DNA from: Urinicoccus massiliensis
GTDB taxonomy: Bacteria > Bacillota > Clostridia > Tissierellales > Peptoniphilaceae
NCBI RefSeq assembly: GCF_900120405.1
Contig: NZ_LT635493.1
Span: 844,300 to 908,299, forward strand
DNA: 64,000 bases
Direction: 5' to 3'
Below the pieces are notes generated by a model. The model saw nothing but the letters and a program-made list of their open reading frames with translations, was not told where the DNA came from and made no database searches. How positions within the stretch are numbered: position 1 is the first letter of the stretch; each line of letters begins with the position of its first letter. Position numbers and translations under genes: made by a program. Below, one piece after another: positions 52,384-60,316 of this stretch.

Positions 52384-52590
52384 ATGATGAATAAGGATTC
52401 ACTTTTAGGAAAATGGGAACAATTAAAGGGAAGTGCAGAAAAAGAATGGGGCAAGCTGACCAAGGATGACTGGAATGAAATCAAGGGTGATGCTCAAATT
52501 CTAAAGGGAAAAATCCAAGAACGCTATGGATTGACCAAGGAAGAAGCAGAAAAAGCCTATGAAGACTTCAAGGCAAAATTAGACAAATAA
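52384..52590 (+). CDS. CsbD-like general stress protein
   Basis: A 68-residue hydrophilic, helical protein of the CsbD family: the G-K-W-E-Q-L-K-G-S start, the W-G-K-L-T-D-D/K-D motif and the G-K-I-Q-E-R-Y-G-x-T-K-E-E-A-E segment are typical. Homologues are induced by stress; their mechanism is unknown. AAGGAGG lies five to eight bases before two adjacent ATG codons (52384 and 52387). Its terminator has been split by the IS3-family element immediately downstream. Confidence 0.88.
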   Translation: MMNKDSLLGKWEQLKGSAEKEWGKLTKDDWNEIKGDAQILKGKIQERYGLTKEEAEKAYEDFKAKLDK

Positions 52591-52595
52591 AAATG

Positions 52596-52604
52596 ATCCC
52601 CTGG
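52596..52604 (+). terminator. Left half of the csbD terminator, split by the IS
   Basis: ATCCCCTGG here is complementary to CCAGGGGAT at 54177-54185, which carries the T run. The two arms are now 1.57 kb apart because the IS3-family element lies in the loop. Confidence 0.75.
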
Positions 52605-52660
52605 GACTGCACTGACCCCCAAAAGTTGGACCAAGAAATCCAACCTTTGGGGGTCTTTTA

Positions 52661-53245
52661 ATGGCAAAATACAGTTACGAATTGAAGAAGAAAATCGTCG
52701 AGGAGTACTTGTGTGGTAAAACAAGTTATCAAGCCTTAGCAATGAAATACCAAATCGAGAAGTCCGTTCTCAGGCTATGGATTAGCAATTACAAAAATTA
52801 TGGCGATGAAGGCTTAATGCGCTCTAGAAATAATCGTGCGTATAGTGTAGAGTTTAAGTTAGAAGCCATTACACGCTATGAAACGAGCGAATGCAGCTAC
52901 CGACAACTTGCCCTCGAACTCGGTTTGACGAATCCGTCCATGATTGTCAATTGGCGAAGACAGTACCGAGAGAAGGGCATCGAGGGGCTGCTCCCGCACA
53001 AGCGAGGGAGACCTGTGACAAAGAAAAATGACCACAACCAACCACCAAAAACTGTAAAGAAAAGCGAATCTATCGACGCCTCCACACGCGAAGCATTGGA
53101 AAATCGCATCAAAGAATTAGAGACAGAAAATCGGAAACTTACCATTCAAAAGATGTTCTGGGAACAGCTCAGGAGTTTGGAGAAAGAAGAAGCAATGAAC
53201 AAAAGGCGAAGATTGTCTCCAAACTCCGAGAACAATTCCAACTAA
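52661..53245 (+). CDS. IS3-family transposase OrfA (DNA-binding subunit)
   Basis: A 194-residue protein with two helix-turn-helix segments (about 8-55 and 65-110) and a leucine-rich coiled-coil end (about 140-180), the OrfA layout of the IS150-like group of IS3. The ORF begins within the left end of the element. OrfB's frame extends upstream in the -1 phase through the OrfA 3' end with no stop back to at least 53170, so a fusion OrfAB protein by -1 frameshifting is expected. Confidence 0.9.
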   Translation: MAKYSYELKKKIVEEYLCGKTSYQALAMKYQIEKSVLRLWISNYKNYGDEGLMRSRNNRAYSVEFKLEAITRYETSECSYRQLALELGLTNPSMIVNWRRQYREKGIEGLLPHKRGRPVTKKNDHNQPPKTVKKSESIDASTREALENRIKELETENRKLTIQKMFWEQLRSLEKEEAMNKRRRLSPNSENNSN

Positions 53246-53286
53246 CAGAGATTCTTGCCGCCATCCATTTCCCAAAGTCCACCTTT

Positions 53287-54087
53287 ATGTATTGGCAGAA
53301 AAAATGGTCCGAAGAAGACAAGAATCAATCCTTAAAAGACGAAATCCTTGCCATTCGGAGCCAACACAAAGACTATGGTTATCGCCGCATTCATCTGGAA
53401 TTAAAGAACCAGGGTCGGGTGGTGAACAAAAAGAAAGTACAACGACTAGTTCAAATCATGGGCCTTCAAGTCCACTCCTATGGCAGGAAATACAAAAAAT
53501 ACAACTCCTACAAAGGAGTCGTGGGCAAAATCAAGAAGAACCGAATCAACCGCCGGTTCAATACCTGCATCCCCTTGCAAAAAATCACCACCGACACCAC
53601 GGAATTCAAATACTATGAAGAAGATAAGACCGGGAAACTTCAAACAAAGAAACTCTATCTCGATCCCTACATGGACATGTACAACCTGGAAATCATCAGT
53701 TACGTCCTATCCGATCAGCCCAATGGAGTCACCATGCTGCAAGGTTTAGAAGTAGCCATTGAGCGAACAAAGGCCTGTCCTTATCGACGGACCTTTCACT
53801 CCGATCGTGGTTGGGGATACCAAATGACCACATACCAAGCCATGTTAGAAAAACATCATATTTTCCAAAGTATGTCAAGAAAAGGCAACTGCTATGACAA
53901 TGCACCTATGGAAAACTTCTTTAGCTTATTGAAAAGAGAAATCTACTATGGCCACAATTACCGTAGTCGTAAAGAACTGGTGCAGGCAATTGAGCAATAT
54001 ATCCGTTATTACAACGAAGATCGAATCAAAGAAAAGTTAGGAGGTCTAAGTCCAAAACAATACCGTGAACGCATGCAATCCGCATAG
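53287..54087 (+). CDS. IS3-family transposase OrfB (DDE integrase)
   Basis: A 266-residue catalytic subunit with an H-T-H/HTH_21-like start (Y-G-Y-R-R-I) and an integrase core: the first Asp in T-T-D-T-T-E-F, the second in F-H-S-D-R-G-W-G-Y and the Glu in P-M-E-N-F-F-S-L-L-K. The frame is open upstream of this ATG, and the natural product is probably the frameshifted OrfAB protein, not a protein started here. All catalytic residues are intact. Confidence 0.93.
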   Translation: MYWQKKWSEEDKNQSLKDEILAIRSQHKDYGYRRIHLELKNQGRVVNKKKVQRLVQIMGLQVHSYGRKYKKYNSYKGVVGKIKKNRINRRFNTCIPLQKITTDTTEFKYYEEDKTGKLQTKKLYLDPYMDMYNLEIISYVLSDQPNGVTMLQGLEVAIERTKACPYRRTFHSDRGWGYQMTTYQAMLEKHHIFQSMSRKGNCYDNAPMENFFSLLKREIYYGHNYRSRKELVQAIEQYIRYYNEDRIKEKLGGLSPKQYRERMQSA

Positions 54088-54162
54088 AACGAATATTATG
54101 TAAAAACAAAATCGAGCAAGCGAAATGCTTACTCGATTAGGTCCAACTTTATGGGGTCACTC

Positions 54163-54191
54163 TAGACCAAGGTCTTCCAGGGGATTTTTTT
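54163..54191 (+). terminator. Right half of the csbD terminator beyond the IS
   Basis: AGACC/GGTCT inner hairpin, then CCAGGGGAT (54177-54185) and a run of seven T. It pairs with ATCCCCTGG at 52596-52604 left of the IS. Confidence 0.75.
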
Positions 54192-54257
54192 GAAATGAAA
54201 CATTTGTTACAGAAAAATCCTGGGTTCTTTTGTTAAACTAGCCTAGGAGGCGATAAA

Positions 54258-54809
54258 ATGTTAGCAGCAATTCATTATCAAATGGATGGAAAAATCCGTT
54301 GGCAAGACCAAATCAACCAAGAAATTAGTGAGAAATTTTTAAATAGACCTATCCGGGGTCTAGATAAGAGGCCCCTGGAAGAGATAGTAGATGGGACCAA
54401 TATCCATGGCTTTTTGGCCCAGAGGATCCAGGAAGTGGAAGAAACCCTGGCCCAGCTGGTAGAAGAACTAGCAGATAAGGGGCAATTTGAAGAGCTCTTG
54501 GTCTTTATGGAGGATAAGGGAAGAAATGAGAATTTAGAAGCCAAGCCCCAGGCAGTCTTTGCCCATATGGCCAACCACTACCTGGATGGGATGCCCTGCG
54601 ACCGGGTGGTGGAGCTTGTAAGCCAAGAAGAAGATGCCTGGACTTGGATCCTGAGAGAAGATGTTCATGGCCAGTACTGGCAAGATCCAACCAAATACTG
54701 GGCCTTAAGAGAAGCCTACCTTCAAGGCTTGGCCCAAGCTGCCTCTTGTGGGGTCCAAATTCAGGGAAGAAAATATGAGGTGAAAAAATGTATGCAATCC
54801 AACGATTAG
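54258..54809 (+). CDS. Uncharacterised protein
   Basis: A 183-residue soluble protein, predicted mostly helical and acidic in the middle (E/Q/L-rich helices about 55-95). I recognise no family. Notable are tryptophans around residues 132-155 and three cysteines (near 114, 163, 179). No signal peptide or membrane segment. A ribosome site GGAGGCG lies before the ATG, and the 3' end overlaps the hemerythrin-like gene by 22 bases, so the two products are probably made together. A redox or metal-linked role would be a guess. Confidence 0.65.
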   Translation: MLAAIHYQMDGKIRWQDQINQEISEKFLNRPIRGLDKRPLEEIVDGTNIHGFLAQRIQEVEETLAQLVEELADKGQFEELLVFMEDKGRNENLEAKPQAVFAHMANHYLDGMPCDRVVELVSQEEDAWTWILREDVHGQYWQDPTKYWALREAYLQGLAQAASCGVQIQGRKYEVKKCMQSND

Positions 54810-55348
54810 AATTAGAGCACGAAAATATCCTGGCCTTTACTGACTATGCCCAAGACATGGCCCTATCCATGATGGAGGGGGAAGACTTGGACCTGGACCA
54901 GCTGAAAAAGATGGTGGCCTTTATCCGGACCTATTGTGACCAGCACCACCACCAAAAAGAGGAGGACTACCTCTTTAAAAGAATGGAGGAAGACCTGGGA
55001 GATTTAGCTGTAAAATTAGTCCAACACGGGATGATTGTAGAGCATAATTTGGCCAGGAAGTATGTCATGGAATTAGATGGGGCCATTGACGACTATGGCC
55101 AAGACCCCAGCCCCAAAAACCGTCTAGAGATCCTGTCCTACCTCATGGCCTATGTCCACCTTTTGCGGGACCACGCCCAAAAGGAAAACAAGGTGGTCTA
55201 TCCCTTTGCAGCCAAGCACTTGTCCAAGGAGGCCATGGATTGGGTAGACCAAAAAACCAAGGCTGTGGAAGACCTGGAAGAATCCAAAAAAATCTACCGA
55301 GACTTTGAAGAATTTATCCGCTTTAAGCCAGAAGAATCCCAAGATTAG
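54788..55348 (+). CDS. Hemerythrin-domain protein
   Basis: A 186-residue protein with a four-helix hemerythrin HHE domain. Iron-ligand residues can be traced: the first His in L-E-H-E-N, the Y-C-D-Q-H-H-H-Q-K-E-E-D segment with H-x-x-x-E, the H-G-M-I-V-E-H pair and the late L-R-D-H-A-Q-K-E-N (H-x-x-x-E). Such proteins bind oxygen or nitric oxide at a di-iron centre, and in anaerobes often serve stress protection or iron-sulfur repair. Its start overlaps the preceding unknown gene by 22 bases. Confidence 0.87.
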   Translation: MYAIQRLELEHENILAFTDYAQDMALSMMEGEDLDLDQLKKMVAFIRTYCDQHHHQKEEDYLFKRMEEDLGDLAVKLVQHGMIVEHNLARKYVMELDGAIDDYGQDPSPKNRLEILSYLMAYVHLLRDHAQKENKVVYPFAAKHLSKEAMDWVDQKTKAVEDLEESKKIYRDFEEFIRFKPEESQD

Positions 55349-55368
55349 GCCAAGGTTTTTTCTTTTCA

Positions 55369-55400
55369 TTGACCCCTAAGTATGTTAAAGTATACTTAGG
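55369..55400 (+). promoter_or_regulatory. Promoter with palindromic operator before the SseB-like gene
   Basis: TTGACC (55369-55374), 16 bases, TATACT (55391-55396). The perfect inverted repeat CCTAAGTAT / ATACTTAGG (55375-55383 and 55392-55400) covers the spacer and the -10, a classic repressor position. Confidence 0.65.
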
Positions 55401-55430
55401 TCTTAAGAGAAAAATGAAAGGAGAAGATCG

Positions 55431-56423
55431 ATGCAAGTAGAAAAAATGGATGCTTATTTAAAGCTTAAACCAGTTCTCGATCGTTCCTTTGACCATATAA
55501 AAGATTATGAAGAACTTGTTTTAAAAGAAATCGACCCCCAAGACGTGGACCTCTACCTATCCTGTGCCAAGATCTTGGGAGACTGGGTAAACTACACTAT
55601 GATTAGCTATGTCTTTCGTGGATTTGAAGGCTTTTTATTGGCCTATGGAGAAATTGACTCCCGGGATGCCATTGATGTCTTTTTGGTATCTATAAAAAGG
55701 GTGGAAAAGGAGCCAGACTTTAAGGATATCCTCCCCCTCTACCTCACAACCTTCTTTAACCGGATGATGGAACGATTTGAAGAGGCCAAGAGTAGCAAGG
55801 AATACCGGTCCATTATCGATGAACTCAAGATGATTGACCAGTTTCATTCCATGGGCCGTTTTGTCTTAAAAACTGTCTTGGAAAATGCCATGACCAACTT
55901 CCCCAACCGGCCGGCCCTGCAAAAGGCTGTGGCCCAGGCCCTGGAGGAAGTGGAGGAAGAATCCAGCCCCATGGAAGAATTAATGGAAGAAGCCAGCAAG
56001 GGGGACAAGAAGCACTTTTTCAATACCATTGCCAATTGGATTTTACAGGGCCCCCTTTTTATTACCAAGCAGCTGCCCAAGATCAAGGGGCGGAAGTTCA
56101 GCCCCCTGTCCCAGGTGGGCCTTTTATATACCAAGGACGACGAAACCTTTATTCCCGTCTTTACCAAGGAAGAAAATGTCCTGACGACTTTTTCTGACGA
56201 AATGGGCTATTATGTAGAAGAGGTAGACCCCAAGGAGTTGATTTTAGAGTATGAGCAAAAGGATTTTTTGGACCACCCCATTGTTATCAACCCCTTTAAC
56301 CAGGCCATCCTCTTAAATGATGAGCTCTATTCCTACCTTTTAGACAAGGTCCATATGGAAAAGAAAGAAAAGGGAGAAAATATCATTGATATTCGGCCCT
56401 ATATTCATAAAAAGCATGATTAA
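55431..56423 (+). CDS. Uncharacterised protein with SseB-like C-terminal domain
   Basis: A 330-residue soluble protein. The N-terminal part (about 1-180) is helical with no family I recognise. Residues about 210-310 resemble the SseB N-terminal domain: a short G-L-L-Y strand, I-P-V-F-T-K-E-E-N and the I-V-I-N-P-F-N-Q-A-I-L-L-N segment. SseB-like domains occur in secretion- and stress-linked proteins without an enzyme activity. A strong AAAGGAGAAG site precedes the ATG, and a palindrome covers its promoter, so it is probably under a dedicated regulator. Confidence 0.65.
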   Translation: MQVEKMDAYLKLKPVLDRSFDHIKDYEELVLKEIDPQDVDLYLSCAKILGDWVNYTMISYVFRGFEGFLLAYGEIDSRDAIDVFLVSIKRVEKEPDFKDILPLYLTTFFNRMMERFEEAKSSKEYRSIIDELKMIDQFHSMGRFVLKTVLENAMTNFPNRPALQKAVAQALEEVEEESSPMEELMEEASKGDKKHFFNTIANWILQGPLFITKQLPKIKGRKFSPLSQVGLLYTKDDETFIPVFTKEENVLTTFSDEMGYYVEEVDPKELILEYEQKDFLDHPIVINPFNQAILLNDELYSYLLDKVHMEKKEKGENIIDIRPYIHKKHD

Positions 56424-56440
56424 GGTCCTGGAGATAAAAC

Positions 56441-56478
56441 AAAAAGATCCAAGATGATAGACATCTTGGATCTTTTTT
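56441..56478. terminator. Bidirectional terminator
   Basis: AAAAAGATCCAAGATG and CATCTTGGATCTTTTT form a perfect 16-bp stem between two convergent genes. Confidence 0.93.
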
Positions 56479-56491
56479 ATTGGGCAAAAGT

Positions 56492-57361
56492 TTAAATAGA
56501 GTCCAGAGAAAGACCGATTCCAAAGGCTCCCGGGCCTGTATGGCTGGCAATGCTAGCTGGTAGGGGGTCATAATGGATCCTGACTTGCGGGAAGGCTTCT
56601 CGGGCCAGGTCCAACCAGGCTTCTTCCAGGTCCTTAGAAATTCCAAAGCCCGTTAGGCCCAGGCTGAGGTCGTCCAAAGATTCTTGGGAAAACTTCTCCT
56701 TTAAATCTTTTTGGATGGCCAAGAGCATCTTCTGTTGAGCACGCTGGATCCGCCCCCGGACCCGTCCATAGGAGTCGATTTTTTCTCCTTGGATGGTTAA
56801 AATAGGTTTAATATTTAAAACACTGGCAATAGCTGCAGCTGCTGGAGTTACCCGACCCCCTTTTTTTAAATAGTCCAGGTTATTGACACTGAGGTAGATG
56901 GTGGCCCTAAGGGCTTCTTTTTCTAAGTCTTCCTTGATTTCTTGGCCGGTTTTATTTTTATGGGCCAGGGCTAAGGCTTTTAAAACCGAGGCCTTTTGGG
57001 TAACGGAAATCCTATGGTTATCCACCACATGGACCCGGCCGGGATAGGATTCTGCCAGGAGTTTGGCAGAGCTACAGGAGCTGCTTAAAGCACTGGACAT
57101 GGGAATATAGACGACTTGGTCAAAACCCTGCTTAAAGAGGTCCTCCCAGCTTTTTACCAGGTCTCCCAGGGAGGGGTGGCAGGTTGTAACGCACTGGTCG
57201 CCTTCCAGGGCTTGGCAGAAATCAGAGTCCGTTAAATTCTTCCCCTGATAGTAGACCTTATCATCAATAATAAGGGGCATGTCCAAAAGAAAGACTCCTC
57301 TTTCTTGGGCTTCCTGTGAGGAGATTCCACTATTTGTATCAGTTAGGATTGCAAGCTTCAT
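56492..57361 (-). CDS. DegV family fatty-acid-binding protein
   Basis: A 289-residue DegV/FakB-type protein: opening L-A-I-L-T-D-T-N-S-G-I, the T-T-C-H-P-S-L-G-D-L segment and the L-x-Y-L-K-K-G-G-R-V-T-P-A-A-A-A-I-A motif. Such proteins bind fatty acids and, with FakA kinase, deliver acyl-phosphate to phospholipid synthesis. The FakA kinase itself is not in the window. It is the last gene of the minus-strand run that includes patatin, DUF308, radical SAM, alarmone synthetase and a VTT protein, and lies 45 bases from the VTT gene. Confidence 0.92.
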   Translation of the reverse strand: MKLAILTDTNSGISSQEAQERGVFLLDMPLIIDDKVYYQGKNLTDSDFCQALEGDQCVTTCHPSLGDLVKSWEDLFKQGFDQVVYIPMSSALSSSCSSAKLLAESYPGRVHVVDNHRISVTQKASVLKALALAHKNKTGQEIKEDLEKEALRATIYLSVNNLDYLKKGGRVTPAAAAIASVLNIKPILTIQGEKIDSYGRVRGRIQRAQQKMLLAIQKDLKEKFSQESLDDLSLGLTGFGISKDLEEAWLDLAREAFPQVRIHYDPLPASIASHTGPGAFGIGLSLDSI

Positions 57362-57406
57362 TGGTTCACACCTTTCGCTTTCCCCTCGATTAAAGGGGAA
57401 GATTGA

Positions 57407-58156
57407 TTAATCGTTGGACTTGTTTAAATGATAGGCAAGAGCGAAAGCTCCGGCAGAAATAAGAATTTTAATGACCAATAAGAGAATAAATTGCCAAGAA
57501 AGTGGGTCTAAAAGGACATCCCCTAGGAGGGTGTTGGTGATAACTCCGATGGAGCAGCCCAGGAGGGCCGAAGGTAGGTAGACCTTGTAGGCTGTCCGAC
57601 AGGCACCAAAGTAAAAACTTAAGATGTCACAGGGGAACCAGCCAATAATCCGGATCGTGAAGCTTGCTAAAAATTCATTTTTCTTCTGCATGGCGATAAG
57701 CTTTTCTATTTTGGGATAACGGCTCTTTAAATAATCCATCTCCTCTGTCCCAGACCACCGGCCTAAAAGATAGGGGATGGTCAAGCTAATGGATAGACCC
57801 AAGTAGCTTACCAGGACAGCTTTTAGGGGAGAAAAAAGAAGTCCGCTGGCCAGGTAAAGGGAGGGCAGGGGGATGATGATGGAGAAGCTCTTGATGGCAA
57901 AGAGTAGGAGTAAAATTAGGATAGATGCCAGGGGGTTGTCAGCAGTGGACTTGGTTAGGGAGTCAATGGAGACATTCCCCTTCAAGTGGACCACTAAAAC
58001 TCCTAGGGCGCAAAGAAAGGAAAAGATGGCTATAAATTGAATTTTTTTAAGTCGTTTGGCTACCTGGTTTTGGGAGGGGTCCAAGGACTCGTCTGGACCT
58101 TGCTCTCCCTGGGCCAGGCCTATTTTTTCTTTAATCCTTGATAAAAGTTTTCCCAT
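57407..58156 (-). CDS. TVP38/TMEM64 (VTT/DedA-like) membrane protein
   Basis: A 249-residue membrane protein with a charged N-terminal tail of about 35 residues and five or six hydrophobic segments. The re-entrant motif G-R-W-S-G preceded by I-P-Y-L-L and the later F-L-A-S-F-T-I-R-I-I-G-W-F-P-C-D segment match the VTT domain, found in lipid scramblases and undecaprenyl-phosphate translocases. The substrate is not known for bacterial TVP38 proteins. It lies 17 bases after the alarmone synthetase gene, in the same direction. Confidence 0.87.
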   Translation of the reverse strand: MGKLLSRIKEKIGLAQGEQGPDESLDPSQNQVAKRLKKIQFIAIFSFLCALGVLVVHLKGNVSIDSLTKSTADNPLASILILLLLFAIKSFSIIIPLPSLYLASGLLFSPLKAVLVSYLGLSISLTIPYLLGRWSGTEEMDYLKSRYPKIEKLIAMQKKNEFLASFTIRIIGWFPCDILSFYFGACRTAYKVYLPSALLGCSIGVITNTLLGDVLLDPLSWQFILLLVIKILISAGAFALAYHLNKSND

Positions 58157-58173
58157 AGCTTCCTCCTTTGAGC

Positions 58174-58890
58174 CTAATTTTTTTCTTCTTTGGGGTCTCT
58201 TTGGACCAGGTCTGTAGCCATGGTATAGAGGTTTTCCATTCTTGCATCAATGATGGAACTTATTTTTGCACATTCCACCAACTCTTCTTCAATGAAATCA
58301 GACTGAGGCAGGTCTTTTTTATAGCGAATTTTATGTTCCAGACTGGCCCAGCAATCCATAGATATGGTTCGAAACTGAATCTCTACCTTCATCATCTTTT
58401 TGGTATCGTGGAGGTAGATGGGGATTTCAATAATAAGGTGGAGACTACGGTAGCCATTGGCCTTGGGGTGTTTAATGTAGTCTTTTTTTTCAATTAAGTG
58501 GATGTCATCTTGTTTTAATAGAGAGTTGGCCAAGGCATAGATGTCCGAAGGAAAAGAGCAGATAATCCGGACTCCGGCAATGTCATTTAAGTTTTCCTCA
58601 ATGCTTTCCACTGTCAAAGGAAAGCCCTTACGAATCATTTTTTCCCGGATACTCTCGGGGGACTTCAACCGGGTCCGGATGGACTCAATGGGATTCCGGT
58701 CATACTGCATGGACAGTTCTTCGCTCAAGACATTGAACTTGGTCTCAACTTCCATAATGGCACAAGTGTAGTAGCTCATGAGTTTTTTATAGGGTTGGAC
58801 AAATTTTTTAACAATATCTGAGACCTTGTCATATTTCAATTGTTCCACCAGGTGTTTGGAAAATTGGTTATAGATATTTTCTAACTCCAT
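58174..58890 (-). CDS. Small alarmone synthetase (RelA/SpoT domain, RelP/RelQ-like)
   Basis: A 238-residue single-domain (p)ppGpp synthetase. The RelA/SpoT core is present: E-x-x-F...R-I-K/T-R-L-K-S-P-E-S-I near 75, D-I-A-G-V-R-I-I-C-S near 105, the Y-I-K-H-P-K-A-N-G-Y-R-S-L-H loop near 145 and E-I-Q-F-R-T near 170. No hydrolase, TGS or ACT domain is present, so it is a small alarmone synthetase. It makes ppGpp in response to wall or other stress in Firmicutes. It is in a run with lipid-linked genes. Confidence 0.92.
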   Translation of the reverse strand: MELENIYNQFSKHLVEQLKYDKVSDIVKKFVQPYKKLMSYYTCAIMEVETKFNVLSEELSMQYDRNPIESIRTRLKSPESIREKMIRKGFPLTVESIEENLNDIAGVRIICSFPSDIYALANSLLKQDDIHLIEKKDYIKHPKANGYRSLHLIIEIPIYLHDTKKMMKVEIQFRTISMDCWASLEHKIRYKKDLPQSDFIEEELVECAKISSIIDARMENLYTMATDLVQRDPKEEKN

Positions 58891-58927
58891 AGGCTTACCT
58901 GCTTATCTATTCTCGAAAAGATGGTAC

Positions 58928-60316
58928 TTATTCGGACTTTTCTAGGGAATCCTCTTGACCGTACCAGATTTTATCTGCACAAGGTTTCCAATTTTCTGCA
59001 TAAGTTTGACACTTTCCACAGAGATGGTCAGCACTTTCGGGAGATTGGAGGTCTGTTGACTTGACCCCAGTTTCCTTGACGATTCTTTGCAGAATTTCTG
59101 GATTTTCCAACATGGGGCAGGGTCTTAGGTGGTTTTCATTAAAGGGTTGGTTGTTGTGGTAGGCCATAAAGAGGGGTCTCTTTAAGATTTCTAAAAGAGA
59201 ATGGTCCCGGATGTTGGAGTCGGAATAGTGGATAAAGACACAGGGTTCGGCGTCTCCATTGGCATTGATATGGAAGTAGTTCCGGCCACCGGCAATACAG
59301 CCATTCATGTATTCTCCATCATTTTGGAAGTCGATGGTAAAGAGGCCTTCCCCGTGTTTCAGGTTACGGATTTCCCGGATACGGTTTTTGGTAGCCACCC
59401 TTTGTTCTGGGCTAGGTAGAAGGTCCATGGAGGCGTCATTACCTACAGGCATGTAGTGGAAGTAAAGGGCGTAGCGGCATCCCTTGTCTACCATCAATTG
59501 AACAAATTCCTTGCTAGTAACGGATTCGCAGTTTTTAGAGCTATAGCAGACGGAAGATCCGAAGATCAAACCATGTTTCTTTAAGAGGTCCATAGCATCC
59601 ATAACCTTGCCATAAACACCTTGGCCCCGGCGCAAGTCATTGACTTCAGGAGATCCTTCCAAACTAATGGCTAACATGAGGTTACCGACTTTTTTCATTT
59701 CTAGACAAAAAGCTTCATCTACTAGGGTTCCGTTGGTAAAGGCCAAGAATTGGCAGTCCTTGTGTTCCTTGCAAAGGCGGATTAAATCGTCCTTGCGAAC
59801 CAGAGGTTCTCCTCCGGTAAACATGTAGAAAAAGATTCCCAGTTCCTTACCTTGTTTTACCACATTGGACATTTCATCATAGGTCAAGTTCAACTTGTTG
59901 CCATATTCAGCAGCCCAGCAACCAGTACAATGAAGATTACAGGCACTGGTGGGGTCCATTAAAATCAACCAAGGAATGTTGCATTGGTGGATTTCTCGCA
60001 TCTTGTGCATCTTCTTGGTTCCTGAAAGCATGGCTTCAAAACCTAGGTTCAAAACGCTGGTTTTCAAGACATGGGGATCAATTTCGTCCAGGGCCCGGTT
60101 TAAAAATTGGTTTAAGGCATCATCTGGATTACGGACCATGGACCGGATTTCGTCATAGTCCATGCTAAATTGTTGGTCATCTTCCATATATTTTTCCATT
60201 AAATTAACTAGCTTGACCATTTCTTCTTCCCGGTCTTTTTTGTTGACTTTTTTTAAGACCAGGTCAATTCCAAGACTGGCTGCGGTTCTAGTCGAAAAGT
60301 GTGTTAAATTTCCCAT
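58928..60316 (-). CDS. Radical SAM enzyme of unknown substrate
   Basis: A 462-residue radical SAM protein. The iron-sulfur cluster cysteines are Cys126, Cys130 and Cys133 in S-A-C-N-L-H-C-T-G-C, with the G-G-E-P motif about 35 residues later. The C-terminal third has a cluster of cysteines (near 361, 375, 406 and C-G-K-C ... C near 437-454) suggestive of an additional SPASM/Twitch-like cluster domain. An N-terminal helical stretch (about 1-110) is unusual. No peptide substrate gene is nearby; its coupled neighbours are a DUF308 membrane protein and a patatin lipase, so a lipid or membrane substrate is possible. Confidence 0.88.
   Translation of the reverse strand: MGNLTHFSTRTAASLGIDLVLKKVNKKDREEEMVKLVNLMEKYMEDDQQFSMDYDEIRSMVRNPDDALNQFLNRALDEIDPHVLKTSVLNLGFEAMLSGTKKMHKMREIHQCNIPWLILMDPTSACNLHCTGCWAAEYGNKLNLTYDEMSNVVKQGKELGIFFYMFTGGEPLVRKDDLIRLCKEHKDCQFLAFTNGTLVDEAFCLEMKKVGNLMLAISLEGSPEVNDLRRGQGVYGKVMDAMDLLKKHGLIFGSSVCYSSKNCESVTSKEFVQLMVDKGCRYALYFHYMPVGNDASMDLLPSPEQRVATKNRIREIRNLKHGEGLFTIDFQNDGEYMNGCIAGGRNYFHINANGDAEPCVFIHYSDSNIRDHSLLEILKRPLFMAYHNNQPFNENHLRPCPMLENPEILQRIVKETGVKSTDLQSPESADHLCGKCQTYAENWKPCADKIWYGQEDSLEKSE

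Larger units (their letters stand above)
52613..54159 (+). mobile_element. IS3-family insertion sequence, complete
   Basis: About 1547 bp bounded by inverted repeats TGACCCCCAAAAGTTGGACC (52613-52632) and, on the other strand, TGACCCCATAAAGTTGGACC (54140-54159). It carries the two overlapping-phase genes usual for the family. Flanks read AC-T-GACC and GGTC-A-CT, so an ACT triplet may be a 3-bp target duplication shared with the repeat tips. It sits inside the loop of the csbD terminator. Confidence 0.9.

Noticed and set aside
54258-56423. A prophage or genomic island next to the IS3 element
   Set aside because: No integrase, phage structural gene or attachment repeat is present; base usage matches the neighbouring core genes.
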